64,000 nt of DNA from Hemileia vastatrix. Lineage: Eukaryota; Basidiomycota; Pucciniomycetes; Pucciniales; Zaghouaniaceae. Shown one piece after another: positions 13,114 to 22,824 of the stretch (within the stretch, counting starts at the first letter, position 1; each line of letters begins with the position of its first letter). A program made the translations under genes and the position numbers. Where the stretch lies: positions 13,357,501 to 13,421,500 of the forward strand of contig JASXTE010000013.1 in NCBI GenBank assembly GCA_030280995.1. The letters run 5' to 3'. Under the pieces are notes generated by a model. That model was not told the origin of the DNA. It was given only the letters and a program-made list of their open reading frames with translations, and ran no database searches.

Positions 13114-15921
13114 TTGGAGATATACCAAGTGGATTTTCAACTTTCTCTTTTTAATGTTTCTCTTCTCTGCAAGTATTCATCAAGTTTTTTATCAAGTCTC
13201 TGTTCTCTCTCAATATTCTCAATTATTTTTAATTCAAGCTCAAGGAAGAAGATTGGTTATATATCTTTATTGAAAGATATGCGGAAAAATTTTGGGGCGG
13301 TGAGATTGGGGTCTAAAAGTAAGTCATCCCAATTGTGCACCGCTAGGGTTTCTTCTACACCTTTCAAAAACATTACCTGGGCGACACCTGTGAGCATTGG
13401 GGAAACCCCTGGATATTTTTGTAGGTCAGAAGAAAACTCAAGAAAAGAAGATAAAAATTTCAAGATAATTCAAGAAAATCAAGAAAAAAATCTGAAGATA
13501 ATGAAGAAAGAAGATCATCAAGATCAATTTTTGGGCCTCCAGCATGAGGTTAAACTGCAGAAAATTATGAAGAAAGAAGATCATCAAGATCAATTTTTGG
13601 GCATCCAGCATGAGGTTAAACTGCAAAATTTTAAAAGAGTTTATTCTGAAGATGAATCAAGATTTGAAGATTTGGAAGACGGAAGTGAAGATGAAGATTT
13701 GGAATTGCGGAAAAGTTTTGGAGTGGGGAGATTGGGGTCTAAAAGTAAGTCCTCCCAATTGTGCACTGCTAGGGTTTCTTCTACACCTTTCAAAAAAATT
13801 ACCTTGGCCACACATTTGAGCAATGGGGAAACCCTTGGTTTTTGTTCCAGGTCTGGTGGTGAAGATCTCCTGAAGATCCCTCAAGTTGAAGGTGGAGTGG
13901 CAAAGTATAAGAAGGTAGCACAGAAGATTAGGCCTGTCAATGAGCCTATGCCTGTGGGTTTGAATCCTCCCTTGAAAAGACCTCCTTTGTCAAGAGATCC
14001 GTACTGCACTCCTTTGGTGAAGAATCCTCCAGAATTTTTAGAGACAGCTAGGGTGACTGTGGAAAGGTTGAAAGTTGTTAATTTTGGTCCTGATGGGTGG
14101 TTGTCTGAAGAAGAAAAGAAGTTGTTGTTGCAAGTTATTGTGCTAAGGGAAAAATTTGTGGCTTTTGTTGAGGAGGAAAGGGGTGTGTTGAAGCACTCTT
14201 ATGAGGAACCTTACTTGATTCCTGTGGTTTGTCATGAACTTTGGAAAATCAAACCTATTCAGATTCCAGCTGCTATCAGAGAGGATTTTGTGGAGATTGT
14301 TAGGGAAAGAGTAAGGACTGGGTTATACAAACAATAGACATCCAATTACTCAAGTCCGGTTTTCTGTGTAAAGAAGCAGAATGGAATGTTGAGGGTGGTT
14401 CATTATCTTAGAGCCTTGAATAGAGTCACTATCAAGGATGCTGGTATGCCACCAAGTGCAGAGGATTTTGTTGAAGCTTTTGCTGGAAGGGTGTGTTATG
14501 GTTTGGGTGATATTATGGGTGGTTATGATGAGAGGGAACTTCATACGGATTTAAGGCCTCTCACAACTTTTGAGACTCCTTTGGGAAGATTTCAGCTCAC
14601 TAGGTTGCCTCAAGGAGCAACTAATTCAGTGGCAGTATATCAAGCACAGATGGCTTGGATTTTGCAGGATGAGGTTCCTACTCATGCTGGTATTTTTATT
14701 GATGATGGTGGAATTAAAGGACCATCCACTGATTATGATAATGAGGTGTTAATGGAGAGCCCTGGCATAAGGAGGTTTGTTTGGGAATATGCAATAACTC
14801 TAGAGAGAGTGTTATTTAGGATTGAAGAGGCTGGTTTGACCATTTCCGGGTCAAAATTCTGTTGTTGTGTTCCTGCGTTGGAAATTATGAGTCATGTGGT
14901 ATGTAAAGAGTGAAGGATTATGGCTAAGAAAAAGATTAATAAAATTCAGTCATGGTCAAGGCCTAAAAATACTACTGAAGTCAGGGGATTTTTGGGTGTG
15001 TGTGTATATGTCAGGATTTTTATTAAAGATTTTTCTTTGTTGGCTTCACCTTTAAGGAAGCTTACCAGGAAAGATGCAGATTGGGAATGGACTGAAGAGT
15101 GCGAAGAGGATTTTCATAAGTTGAAAAAGGTTGTTGGGGAAGATATTGTTCTTCAAAAGTTGGATTATGGTGTTGGTGCTGGAAAAATTTATCTGGCAGT
15201 GGACTCAAGCTATATTTCTGCTTGTGCTGTTTTGTCTCAGGAAGATAAAACTGAGAGAGTCAGGCCAGTAAGAAATGAGTCTGTGGTGTTTAATGAGGTG
15301 GAATCTAGGTATTCTCAACCTAAGTTGGAATTGTGTGGTGTAGAAAAAATTTTAAAGAAGCTACAGACTGTTTTGTGGGGGAAGCATTTTGAGCTGCAGG
15401 TGGACGCAAAATCTTTGGTTCAGATGATCAATACGCCTAGTCTTCCAAATGCTCCAATTGCTAGGTGGGTGGCATTTATTCAACATTTTTCTTTTGACCT
15501 GGTTCACAAACCAGGAAAAACTTTTACTATGCCTGATGGATTATCAAGGAGGCCACCTACAGATGAAGCTTCTGAGGCTGAAGAGTTTGATGAAGATGTT
15601 CCAGTGGTTAGGGCCAGCACAAAGGGTGCTGAAGATTTTTCTGACCTCCCCCAAGAGGCTATACTAGCTGGATCTGATCTTGATTCTAATGATCAGGATG
15701 TTTTTGTTGATGTAGATGGAGTTGTTGTTTGGGACAGCTCAAATTTTGAAAATGGTGTTTTTGTTAGCGAACTGGATTCTCACAAGTCTCAGTGGAAAGA
15801 GAAGGATGTGCCAAAATTTAAGGATTGGTGTCCTGGTTGGGCTGGTCGATTGGCTCATGTTCACACTGGTGATTTTGATGACAGGGTTGTACCCTTGGAT
15901 GTTGTTTTGTTGGATTTTTAA
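13114..15921 (+). pseudogene. Element 1 Pol: linker, reverse transcriptase and RNase H
   Basis: One frame is interrupted by TAG at 14335 and TGA at 14911. Residues 50-270 are a charged linker with two in-frame duplications (22 and 142 codons). The RT starts near 14050 (LSEEEKKLL) and continues YSSPVFCVKKQNGMLRVVH, LTRLPQGATNS and the catalytic box FIDDGG (FIDD rather than the usual YIDD or YVDD) near 14695. The connection (TTEVRGFLGVCVYVRIFIKD) and RNase H follow: IYLAVDSSYISAC near 15190, PKLELCGVEK near 15320, LQVDAKSLV near 15400 and MPDGLSRR at 15530. After 15921 the frame changes before integrase. Confidence 0.85.
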
Positions 15922-15956
15922 GATGAGACCTGGGGTCAGTCTGGGATTTATTTTAT

Positions 15957-17201
15957 TTGGTGGAATATCTGTTGACCTTGGAGAGTCCAGATAGTTGTGA
16001 TGATGATACTTGGTTGGCAATCAAGAAGAAGAGTCCTGGATTTTATGTGTCAGGAACAAGGTTGATGAGGAGGAGACATCCTAATCCTCAAGTTGTGGTG
16101 ACTCCAAAGAAGGGTCAAGAAGTTGTGTTGAAGTCTTTGCATGAAGACCTTGGTCATTGAGGCTTTGGGTAGACTTATAGAAGAGTAGCTGATAGATTTT
16201 GGCGGCCAGGTATGAATTTGGCTGTTCAGGGTTGGGTTCAATCTTGTGAAGAATGTCAAAGAAGAAGTCACTTGAAACCTAAAGAGGTCGGCCGTGCTAC
16301 TGGTGAAACAACTGTTTTTGGAAGAGTCAGTCTGGATGCTGTCCATATTAAAGAGGGAAGGTATAAATACTTAATTATTGCCAGGGATGATTTGTCTGGT
16401 TGGGTTGAGGTAGTGCCTCTGGTTAATTTGACTGCCAAGAATGTGGCAGATTTTTTGAAGAAGGAGTGGATTTATAGGTATGAGTTGATGAAGTTGGTGA
16501 CTGTTGATGGCGGGCCAGAGTTTGGTGCCAAATTTAAAAAAGCTGTGGCTAGTGTTGGTTCTAAATTTAGAGTGGCTACACCTTATTATCCTGAAGCTGA
16601 AGGCATTGTTGAAAGAGGCCATCAAGTTATCAAGAATGCTTTGGTAAAGATGTGTGGGGATAGTGCTGAAAAGTGGAGGCATTATTTACCCTTGGTGTTA
16701 TTTGCTGATAGGGCCACTATGAAGAGGACAACTAGCTATTCTCCTTATGAGTTAATCTTTGGTCAAAAAGCTGTTCTACAAGTAGACTTGGAAGCTGTCT
16801 TTTATATTGGAATTGATTGGGATGACGTGCACTCAACAGAAGATTTGCTCTGTGCCAGGATGCAATAGTTGGAATGTATAGAGGAATGTCAAGAGAAGGC
16901 ATACTCTAGAATGATGGAGATTAGGAATCAATCAGTCAGATACTGGGACAAGAAGTTGGCTCATAGACTCAGGAATCCCTTGAAACATGGTTGTTTAGTT
17001 TTGGTTTATAATAGAAGTTTGGAGAGTCAGTGGGGAAAAATGTTTTCTGACAGATGGAACGGACCTTACAGAGTCAGATCTCAGACGTCTGGAGGTTCTT
17101 ATGTTTTGGAAGAGTTGGATGGTACAGTCTTAAAGAAGAGAGTGACTGCAGACCAGGTGAAGAGGTTCTATCCCAGAGGCACTAGACATGAATTAGATTG
17201 A
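15957..17201 (+). pseudogene. Element 1 integrase
   Basis: HHCC zinc finger: HEDLGH, then CEECQRR near 16240. A TGA at 16158 splits GH from GFG (a CGA codon changed to TGA fits GHRGFG), and a TAG follows at about 16170. The DDE core is visible: FGRVSLDAVHIK (first Asp), TVDGGPEFGAKF (second Asp), EAEGIVERGHQV (Glu). A TAG at 16866 follows MQ. The C-terminal domain has the GPY/F-like motif MFSDRWNGPYRV and ends at 17201. It inserts cDNA into chromosomes in intact copies. The same protein is recognisable in the deleted copy at 34655-35600, where the DDE block is also present. Confidence 0.85.
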
Positions 17202-18437
17202 CTCCGCAATGAGGATAAACTATGGAACGTTCTTTAAATTTTGGAATTTTTGGTATTTCAGAGAAACTTTTGTGTTGGAAACTGTTTGTTAGAAGGTAGC
17301 CATGGGTGGGGCTTCTAGATTTGATCTTGGAAAGTTTAGGGGTAACTGATAGGCTGGCTGCTCTGTAGAACAGTTACCCCAGATTGTCTGTTTCCAACCC
17401 TTTCTCTTAATTTGGTTGAACCCTAGTTTTGGTTTCTTTTCAAAGGTTTTAGTCCTCTATGACTTTAAACTGGAATTTCCTTTTGTTTTCAAGTGCTGGA
17501 CTCTTTACTCTTATTGGTTTTGGTTTATTGTGTTGAATGTTGTGTTTGTTAGACGTTACCCAGGGGGGGCTTCTAGATTTTATTTTGGCAAGTGTGGGGG
17601 TAACTGATGAGCTGGCTGCTCTGTAGAACAGTTACCCCAGAATTTCTGTCTCAAGTCTTTTGTTTTTCCTAGTTGAATTCTAGTTCTGTTGTTTATTATT
17701 CAGGTTTCAAGTACACTATAACTTTAAACTGGTTTGGGACTGGCTTCTTTATCTTTGGTTTTTTTTTGGGTTGGTGGTGGATCACTGGTGGTCTCCCATC
17801 ATTTTTACTTATTGGAGGGAGCCCACCCAGTGATCATTTATATGGACTGGACTTTCTCTTACTGGACCTTCTCTTAATCTGGACCATCCATGGAGCTGGA
17901 TTTCTTTGATTTTTTTAGTTATGATTTTGCTAGATATTAGTTTCAGATTATTTTCTTTTAATTTTTTATGGGGGTTGTTAAAATTAGAAAATAAAAAAAT
18001 ATAGGGTGTTGCCACATCAGGGTCAGCTAGATGTGGGCAAGCATTGGTGGGGAAAGGCTCATCAATTGGCCATGCAATGCTATTTCATCATTTCATTAAA
18101 TTTTATTTTTATTTTCATTAATGTCATTTTTTATTTTTTATTCTCATTATTACCCTTAATTTATGTTTCTTACTTCAAATCATTTAAATTATTTAAGGTG
18201 TATCCACATCAAGGTGCACTTGGATGTGGGCAAGGTATCAGGGGATCAGCTCATCAATTGGCTGGGGGATACCATTTGTATTATTTTTTATCTTTATTTT
18301 ATTTCATTTATTTTTTATTATATTTATCAATTTTTAAATTTAGTATGTTAGTAGAATGTTAAAAAAAAAATTAGAATTTATAGTTATTAATTTTTATTAT
18401 TTATTTATTATTATGTTTTTAATCTTTTTGCAGGAGC
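17202..18437 (+). other. Structured non-coding region downstream of integrase (element 1)
   Basis: About 1.2 kb with no sense gene. It holds a duplicated segment (cores 17283-17395 and 17550-17650) containing the hairpin GGGGTAACTG...CAGTTACCCC (17339-17380 and 17597-17638). It also holds a long-range hairpin GATCACTGG (17780-17788) with CCAGTGATC (17827-17835), and two CCACATC...GATGTGG hairpins (18012-18036, 18204-18229). All types recur in the same order at 35700-36620 and in inverted form around 40980-41530, so they are family features and not accidents of this copy. Confidence 0.75.
17339..17380 (+). repeat. Conserved hairpin, copy 1
   Basis: Ten-base stems GGGGTAACTG and CAGTTACCCC enclose a 22-nt loop. 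Other copies are 17597-17638, 20320-20360 and 35740-35781. Two of those copies carry paired changes that keep the stem. Confidence 0.75.
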
Positions 18438-19971
18438 TCATTGTCTGGATGATGAAGTTTCTGGAGGCTGGTCTGGATTATGATGTCGTTTTTGTTTTTT
18501 GTTGGGGTTGTGGGAAGCACTGTGTTCTTTGAAGTGCATCCTGCTGGAGAGATTATATGGATTATAATGGGCAGGAATGGGTTTGGATGGAAGTTCAGAA
18601 GAGGAAGAAGAAGAGGCAGGAATGGATTGTTGGAAGGTGTGGTTAATGATCCTAGACATCTTCCAGTGGTCCTCCAGTAGTTGTTTCCTCAAGGTTTTCT
18701 CAAAGTCATTTAATGGTCCATGGAGGGCAAAGGCTTTCAGCATGTTTGAACACATGGTGCTGAGGTGTTGATTTATGTCTCCATAATCCAGGGTCAAAGA
18801 AGTTTCTAGAGGTTGGCCAACTCCATTAGTAGATTCTGGAGGAGGGATGCCAACTAGACAAGAAGAATTGGATCAGTAATTATTTTTGTTGAGGAAATTG
18901 GATGAATTAATGTGGTACTTACAGATTGGAAGCTCATCAAATTTGTAAGTGGCTGGAATTTGGACTTCTGAAGCTTTTGGAATGGTGATAGTAGGTGGAT
19001 CAATCAGGGAAAGATATGGATTCTCTTGGTCTTCCTCTGAAAGGTTTTGAGAAGGTGAACTAGGAGGCTGATGTTCATGGGGCCTAGTTGGAGTAGCAGG
19101 CCTGTTGTTGCTGTTGTTAATATTTCTGCTTGATTCAGTTGGATGAGGTGCTGGTGATGGAGTACCAGGGTTGTTATAAGATGGGGCAGGAGAGGGTGAT
19201 CTCAAAGCAGATTGATCTCTTCTGGATGATGCTTTTGAAGGAATGGAACTTTCAGAAGAATAGTTGGCTGACAGAAGAGAGGTGTAGTTTTTTTATCTTA
19301 ACTGGGGGCAAAGTTGTTGCTTGGGTGCGGTGTTGGGTGCTCTGGTTACTTCCTGGGGTCCTCTGGCAGGTCTCCTAGAAGTTTGGAAAATTTTGGAGTT
19401 TTTGGACCTTGGAAAGGTTGGCTGCATTGCTTTGGGAGCAGTGGGAGGTGGCTGTGTGGAGTTGTTTTTGTTGATTGGAGGAATTTGGCTGTTTTATGGT
19501 TGTTTTTGGAGGTTTTGAGCCTGATTTTCACTTTCTAGTGAGGCGGGTGGGTTGCCTGACATTGGATGGGCTGTCTGGACGCGGTCTAGCAGCCTAGGAG
19601 CTAATTTAGCAGAGATAAAAGCTGTTTCTTGGGAAGTTAAAGAAAGCCTTTTTGGGAGAGTTCTGGGATCTTCTGGATGGTGCTGAGGACAAAGATGAAG
19701 AGGCTGGACCAAGCTCTAGGTATCTGGTAGGGGATCTGGAGAGGTATTTATGAGAAGGTGAAGGAAGAGGAATAGGGTAGTTGGCATCTTTGTCACATTT
19801 CTTCTTTTTGGAGTAGCAAGAATCACCGGCTCTGTTGTAGAATTTGGCTTCAGGAGTTGGAAGAGTGAATGTGCAAGTTCTGCACATGTGGATGCACTGT
19901 TTGCAGGCATAGTCCTTGGGAGCAGTGAAGCAAGGAAGATTGGAGCGGCCAACATCAGGGGATCCAGCCAT
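18438..19971 (-). pseudogene. Element 1 antisense accessory gene AS2, spliced, Cys-rich N-terminus
   Basis: This gene reads opposite to gag-pol, between integrase and the 3' LTR. It would start at MAGSPDVGRS (19971) with a Cys-rich head (ACKQCIHMCRTC, then GDSCYSKKKKCDKD, about residues 15-55) that could bind metal. A long Pro/Ser/Asn-rich region follows, then EEDQENPYLSL. An intron (18922 to 18854) is followed by a second exon with LTLDYGDINQHL and LNDFEKTLRKQLL, ending at 18438 after a KKQKR basic patch. The second family copy (36922-38160) keeps the exon order, the intron position and phase, and the LNDFEKTLRKQLL core. This copy is damaged by one frameshift near 19690, TAA at 19494 and TAA at 19293. 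Function unknown; a chromatin or nucleic-acid-binding regulator would be a guess. Confidence 0.62.
18854..18922 (-). other. Intron in antisense gene AS2
   Basis: 69 bp, GTAAGTACC at the donor and TCTAG at the acceptor. Removing it joins the two open exons in phase (codon split after its first base). The homologous 71-bp intron at 37323-37393 has the same flanking codons (ELPI and FG), which supports real splicing. Confidence 0.72.
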
Positions 19972-20123
19972 GATCTTTGGTGAGAAAAGATGATGGAAAG
20001 AGATAAGAAGGAGATTTTTGTCAGTGATGGGTAGATGATTAAGTGAATGTGGAAGTTCAGCAAGTTTGCTGTAGGTGTATTATGTATGAAATTGGCTGCA
20101 TCTATTTTATGCAAAATTCTGCT

Positions 20124-20515
20124 AGTCCATCAAGACTCTAAACTGAAAATTCTATGGTTTCAAGATTAGTCCCCCAAGACTTTAAACTGAGGATTTTTTG
20201 ATAGTGTAGTCCCCCAAGACTATAAACTGAGGAATGGTTTTTTGTTGTTTGAATGGGTTTGAAAGATTGGCAGAGGGTATCCACAGGGGGAGCCTCTGAA
20301 TTTAGCAAAGTAAAGTTTAGGGGTAATTGATGGGCTGGCAGCTCTATTCACAATTACCCCAGAATTTTAGTTTTTTCTCTGTGTCTTAATGTGGCTAATC
20401 TCTGGTTCTGGGTTTATGATTTAGGTTTTTGAGTCCCACAAGACTTTAAACTGAGGGTTTTTGAGTCCCCCAAGACTATAAAATGAGGATGATCCCCCAA
20501 GACTTAAAACTGAGG
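20124..20515 (+). repeat. Interspersed 25-bp motif, six copies
   Basis: The motif AGTCCCCCAAGACTTTAAAC, followed by TGAGG, occurs at 20124, 20168, 20208, 20432, 20464 and 20491 with a few changes each. Looser forms sit downstream of integrase (near 17449 and 35850). The GGGGTAATTG hairpin (20320-20360) lies within the cluster. Its role is unknown; it may be a protein-binding array between the two antisense frames. Confidence 0.7.
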
Positions 20516-20573
20516 GTTGTTTGTGGTTACATCCTATAGAGGGTGTGGTCAAATTTTCTTTTCTGAATCAAAC

Positions 20574-21233
20574 TCAAGTACTAGTGGAATTACAGAGGGA
20601 ATCAAGAGATGAAATGAAGTGTTCAGAATTAGCCTTGAACTGGTAAATGAGGTGTCTTCTGTTCTCAATGTCCTGTGGATCTCTAGCAGGAGTGGATTGG
20701 AAGTAGTTTAGCAGAAGGAGTTTCTGTTGAGATGTGTGTTGTTGGAACTTGGCCTTAATTGTGGGCAAGTGGTTTGGTGTTGTTGGTTCAATGGATCCTA
20801 CATTGTTATCATCACTGTCAGAAGATGAAGGAACTGAGATGTCATCAGTTTTAAAAAATGGAAGGAAGAAATGGAAGTTTTTACCATCAGTAGTGGAACT
20901 TGTTGTTTTAGTGGTTTTGGCACTCTTCTGGGAAGGGTGTAGCTTTTTGGTTAATCTGGGAATTAAGATGGATGGCCCAGATCTTTTGGTGCTGGTAGAA
21001 GATGGACCAGGTTGAGGTGGAGGTGAAGCTGTTGCAGAAGATAATGGACCAGGTCTGTAGCAGGTCTTTGTTCTGGATTGGAAGAAATCACAGGACGTTC
21101 TGTATGGATGGACAGGAGGTGCGATGGTGCAGATTAGATTATTGTCAATGCAGTATTGGCAAGGACCCATTTCAGAGGTAGTCTTGGGAAGAAGGTTGAA
21201 CATGGTGGTTTGATGAAGAAAGAATGTTGACAT
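20574..21233 (-). CDS. Element 1 antisense ORF AS1, duplicated CX2CX6C-type motif
   Basis: An uninterrupted frame ends at 20574. The frame is open back into the 3' LTR (21323), but the likely start is the ATG at 21233 (MSTFFLHQ) or that at 21170 (MGPCQYC). The head has CQYCIDNNLIC, then a similar block SCDFFQSRTKTC in which the second Cys is Phe, resembling paired fungal zinc-binding knuckles. A Pro/Ser/Thr/Lys-rich region, an acidic patch (SSSDSDDNN) and a helical tail (RDPQDIENRRHLIYQF) follow. It shares the general layout of AS2, so the two may be diverged duplicates or parts of one gene. Transcription would run from near or within the 3' LTR towards pol. No copy is seen in the second element, which lacks this region. 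Confidence 0.5.
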   Translation of the reverse strand: MSTFFLHQTTMFNLLPKTTSEMGPCQYCIDNNLICTIAPPVHPYRTSCDFFQSRTKTCYRPGPLSSATASPPPQPGPSSTSTKRSGPSILIPRLTKKLHPSQKSAKTTKTTSSTTDGKNFHFFLPFFKTDDISVPSSSDSDDNNVGSIEPTTPNHLPTIKAKFQQHTSQQKLLLLNYFQSTPARDPQDIENRRHLIYQFKANSEHFISSLDSLCNSTST

Positions 21234-21240
21234 TCTGAAT

Positions 21241-21251
21241 TGGAGGGTGGA
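21241..21251 (+). other. Element 1 polypurine tract
   Basis: TGGAGGGTGGA lies directly against the start of the 3' LTR at 21252, where a plus-strand primer is expected. Confidence 0.65.
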
Positions 21252-22314
21252 TGTGGTCTTCCAACATTGGCAGGGGCCTTTATTGTGTTGTTTGGCACTG
21301 TTTGTGCATGTCTTAATTGGCATGTGTTGGAGAATTGGGTGTTTTTCTGGTTTTATTCCGTGAATATTGGGACTGCAGGTATGAGGGTACTATGATTGGA
21401 TATCCCCGGTTTTTCTATATATTTCATGTCTTAATAATATTTTTCATATTCTAAGTTTTAAGGGGTCATTTCCTCATTCTTCAGTTAAAAAAGATAGCTG
21501 TTTAATTTTGTTTTTCGTGTTTTACGGGCTAACCTTAAGTCTTAGGGTTAAGTACTTAGTACCATTGGATAGGGCTAATTTAGCTCTATATTTCATGTCT
21601 CAATGTTTTTATAGCGTAATTCTGTGTTTTAAGGGTTTTAGTAGTTGTAGGTAATTTTTCTAAGTAGATTAGGTGTTTTTATTGGTTTTCTGGCTTCAGG
21701 GAGGCCGGGCCACCTGCCCGCCTCTGTTTTAGAAGGTTGGGGAGCGCTTCTGGAGGGTTTTTATTCAATTTGGCTGGTACAGGCACCAAATTTGTTGGTG
21801 TGCATGGGCTCTTAGATAGTGGTCTGTGTGTACATAATGAATAAGACAGTTTGGGGAAACTTTAATTATCATACAAACATATGGAGGTTATATCCTTGTT
21901 CCTCACTCAGTTTTCACTGTTTTTGGGCCACAATTGGCTGTGTTTGTTGCAAGACTAGTTCTTCATTTAACTCAACTTTAGCAACAGTTTCTCTGGTATA
22001 GTCTTGCAAGCTGTATCAAGTATTATTGCTGTCTCTGGTGTGGATTTGCAGCCTACATCAAGTATCTTTGCTTTCTCTGGTGTGGACATTGGTCTACATT
22101 TCAGTTCTTTGGTCTGGTAGTCTGTCTGGGGACTACTTTTTTGGCTCATCAAGCAGTCAAGTGTGTTGAAAAAGGGGCTTTAGCAAACAGGAACCAACTT
22201 ACTTTAGCAAGTAAATCTCACTCTATTTTTCTAAAGGGACAGGGGATTTTCTCTCTGGTTTTTCTCCAACTTCCTTGGTCAAGGCCTATAGCTAGTACTA
22301 TAGGATTGTCTACA
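21252..22314 (+). repeat. Element 1 3' LTR
   Basis: 1063 bp, about 98% identical by eye to 9522-10584, with the same TG...CA ends. Tet-like gene sequence begins immediately after the 4-bp CTGT. Confidence 0.93.
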
Positions 22315-22824
22315 CTGTGTGTAAAATATCATCAGTGTATTCATCTGCAAGGAAAAGCATTCAAAAATTCAGTATTTAAATTAAAAAAAGTGATACTTAC
22401 AAATATATAAAGATTTCTTCCTATCTAAAATAAAGCCACCACCAAACATTTTTCCAAAACCATTAGCTCTTTGATGATAACCATTATTTCTAATTCTATG
22501 TTTGAAGTAAAAAAGATCCTTAATGCATTGCACCATAGCTTCTAACATATCTAGTTCTTGGAGCTCATGAATTTCAAAAGTCTGCACAAGAACATTAGGT
22601 ATTAAGACACCTTTTGGTTTATAAATACTACAACCAGTAAAAAAATTGTAATAATTATTGCAATCTGTCATATTATTTACATAAGATCATGCATAGAAAT
22701 GTGGCTTCTTCCTGTTTTTATCCATTCCAAGAGCATTTACAAGTTTCATTCTGGTAGTAATGTCTTTCTCCCACCTATTGTTAGAGTTCTTCCCTGGCCG
22801 TTTTTTTTTCAAATTGTTACTCAT
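22315..22824 (-). pseudogene. Tet-like 2OG-Fe(II) oxygenase pseudogene, 5' part
   Basis: It starts with ATG at 22824 (MSNNLKKKRPGKN, basic head), has one TGA near 22690, and is then open through NGFGKMFGGGFILDRKK, a segment that precedes the oxygenase core in rust relatives. An intron of 56 bp (22400 to 22345, GTAAGT...TGCAG) joins YI to YEYTDDILH in frame. The coding sequence then runs into the element 1 insertion and resumes at 9521. The assignment rests on the combined order of motifs in both halves. Confidence 0.68.

Larger units (their letters stand above)
9522..22314 (+). mobile_element. Element 1: full-length Ty3/gypsy LTR retrotransposon, 12.8 kb
   Basis: Two 1063-bp direct repeats starting TGTGGTC and ending GTCTACA bound a tRNA-Lys-type PBS, gag, protease, RT-RNase H and integrase in Ty3 order, and a purine tract before the 3' LTR. 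The LTRs differ at about twenty positions by eye (about 2%), so insertion was fairly recent. The probable target duplication is 4 bp: CCGT at 9518-9521 and CTGT at 22315-22318, one C/T difference. It sits inside a Tet-like oxygenase gene. Unusually, about 4 kb separates integrase from the 3' LTR, carrying hairpins and antisense frames. Several stops (mostly TAG or TGA) make this copy non-autonomous. Confidence 0.93.

Noticed and set aside
20574..21323. AS1 start inside the 3' LTR (ATG at 21323)
   Set aside because: The Met at 21233 begins a more protein-like sequence outside the LTR; the upstream part would depend on LTR antisense sequence.
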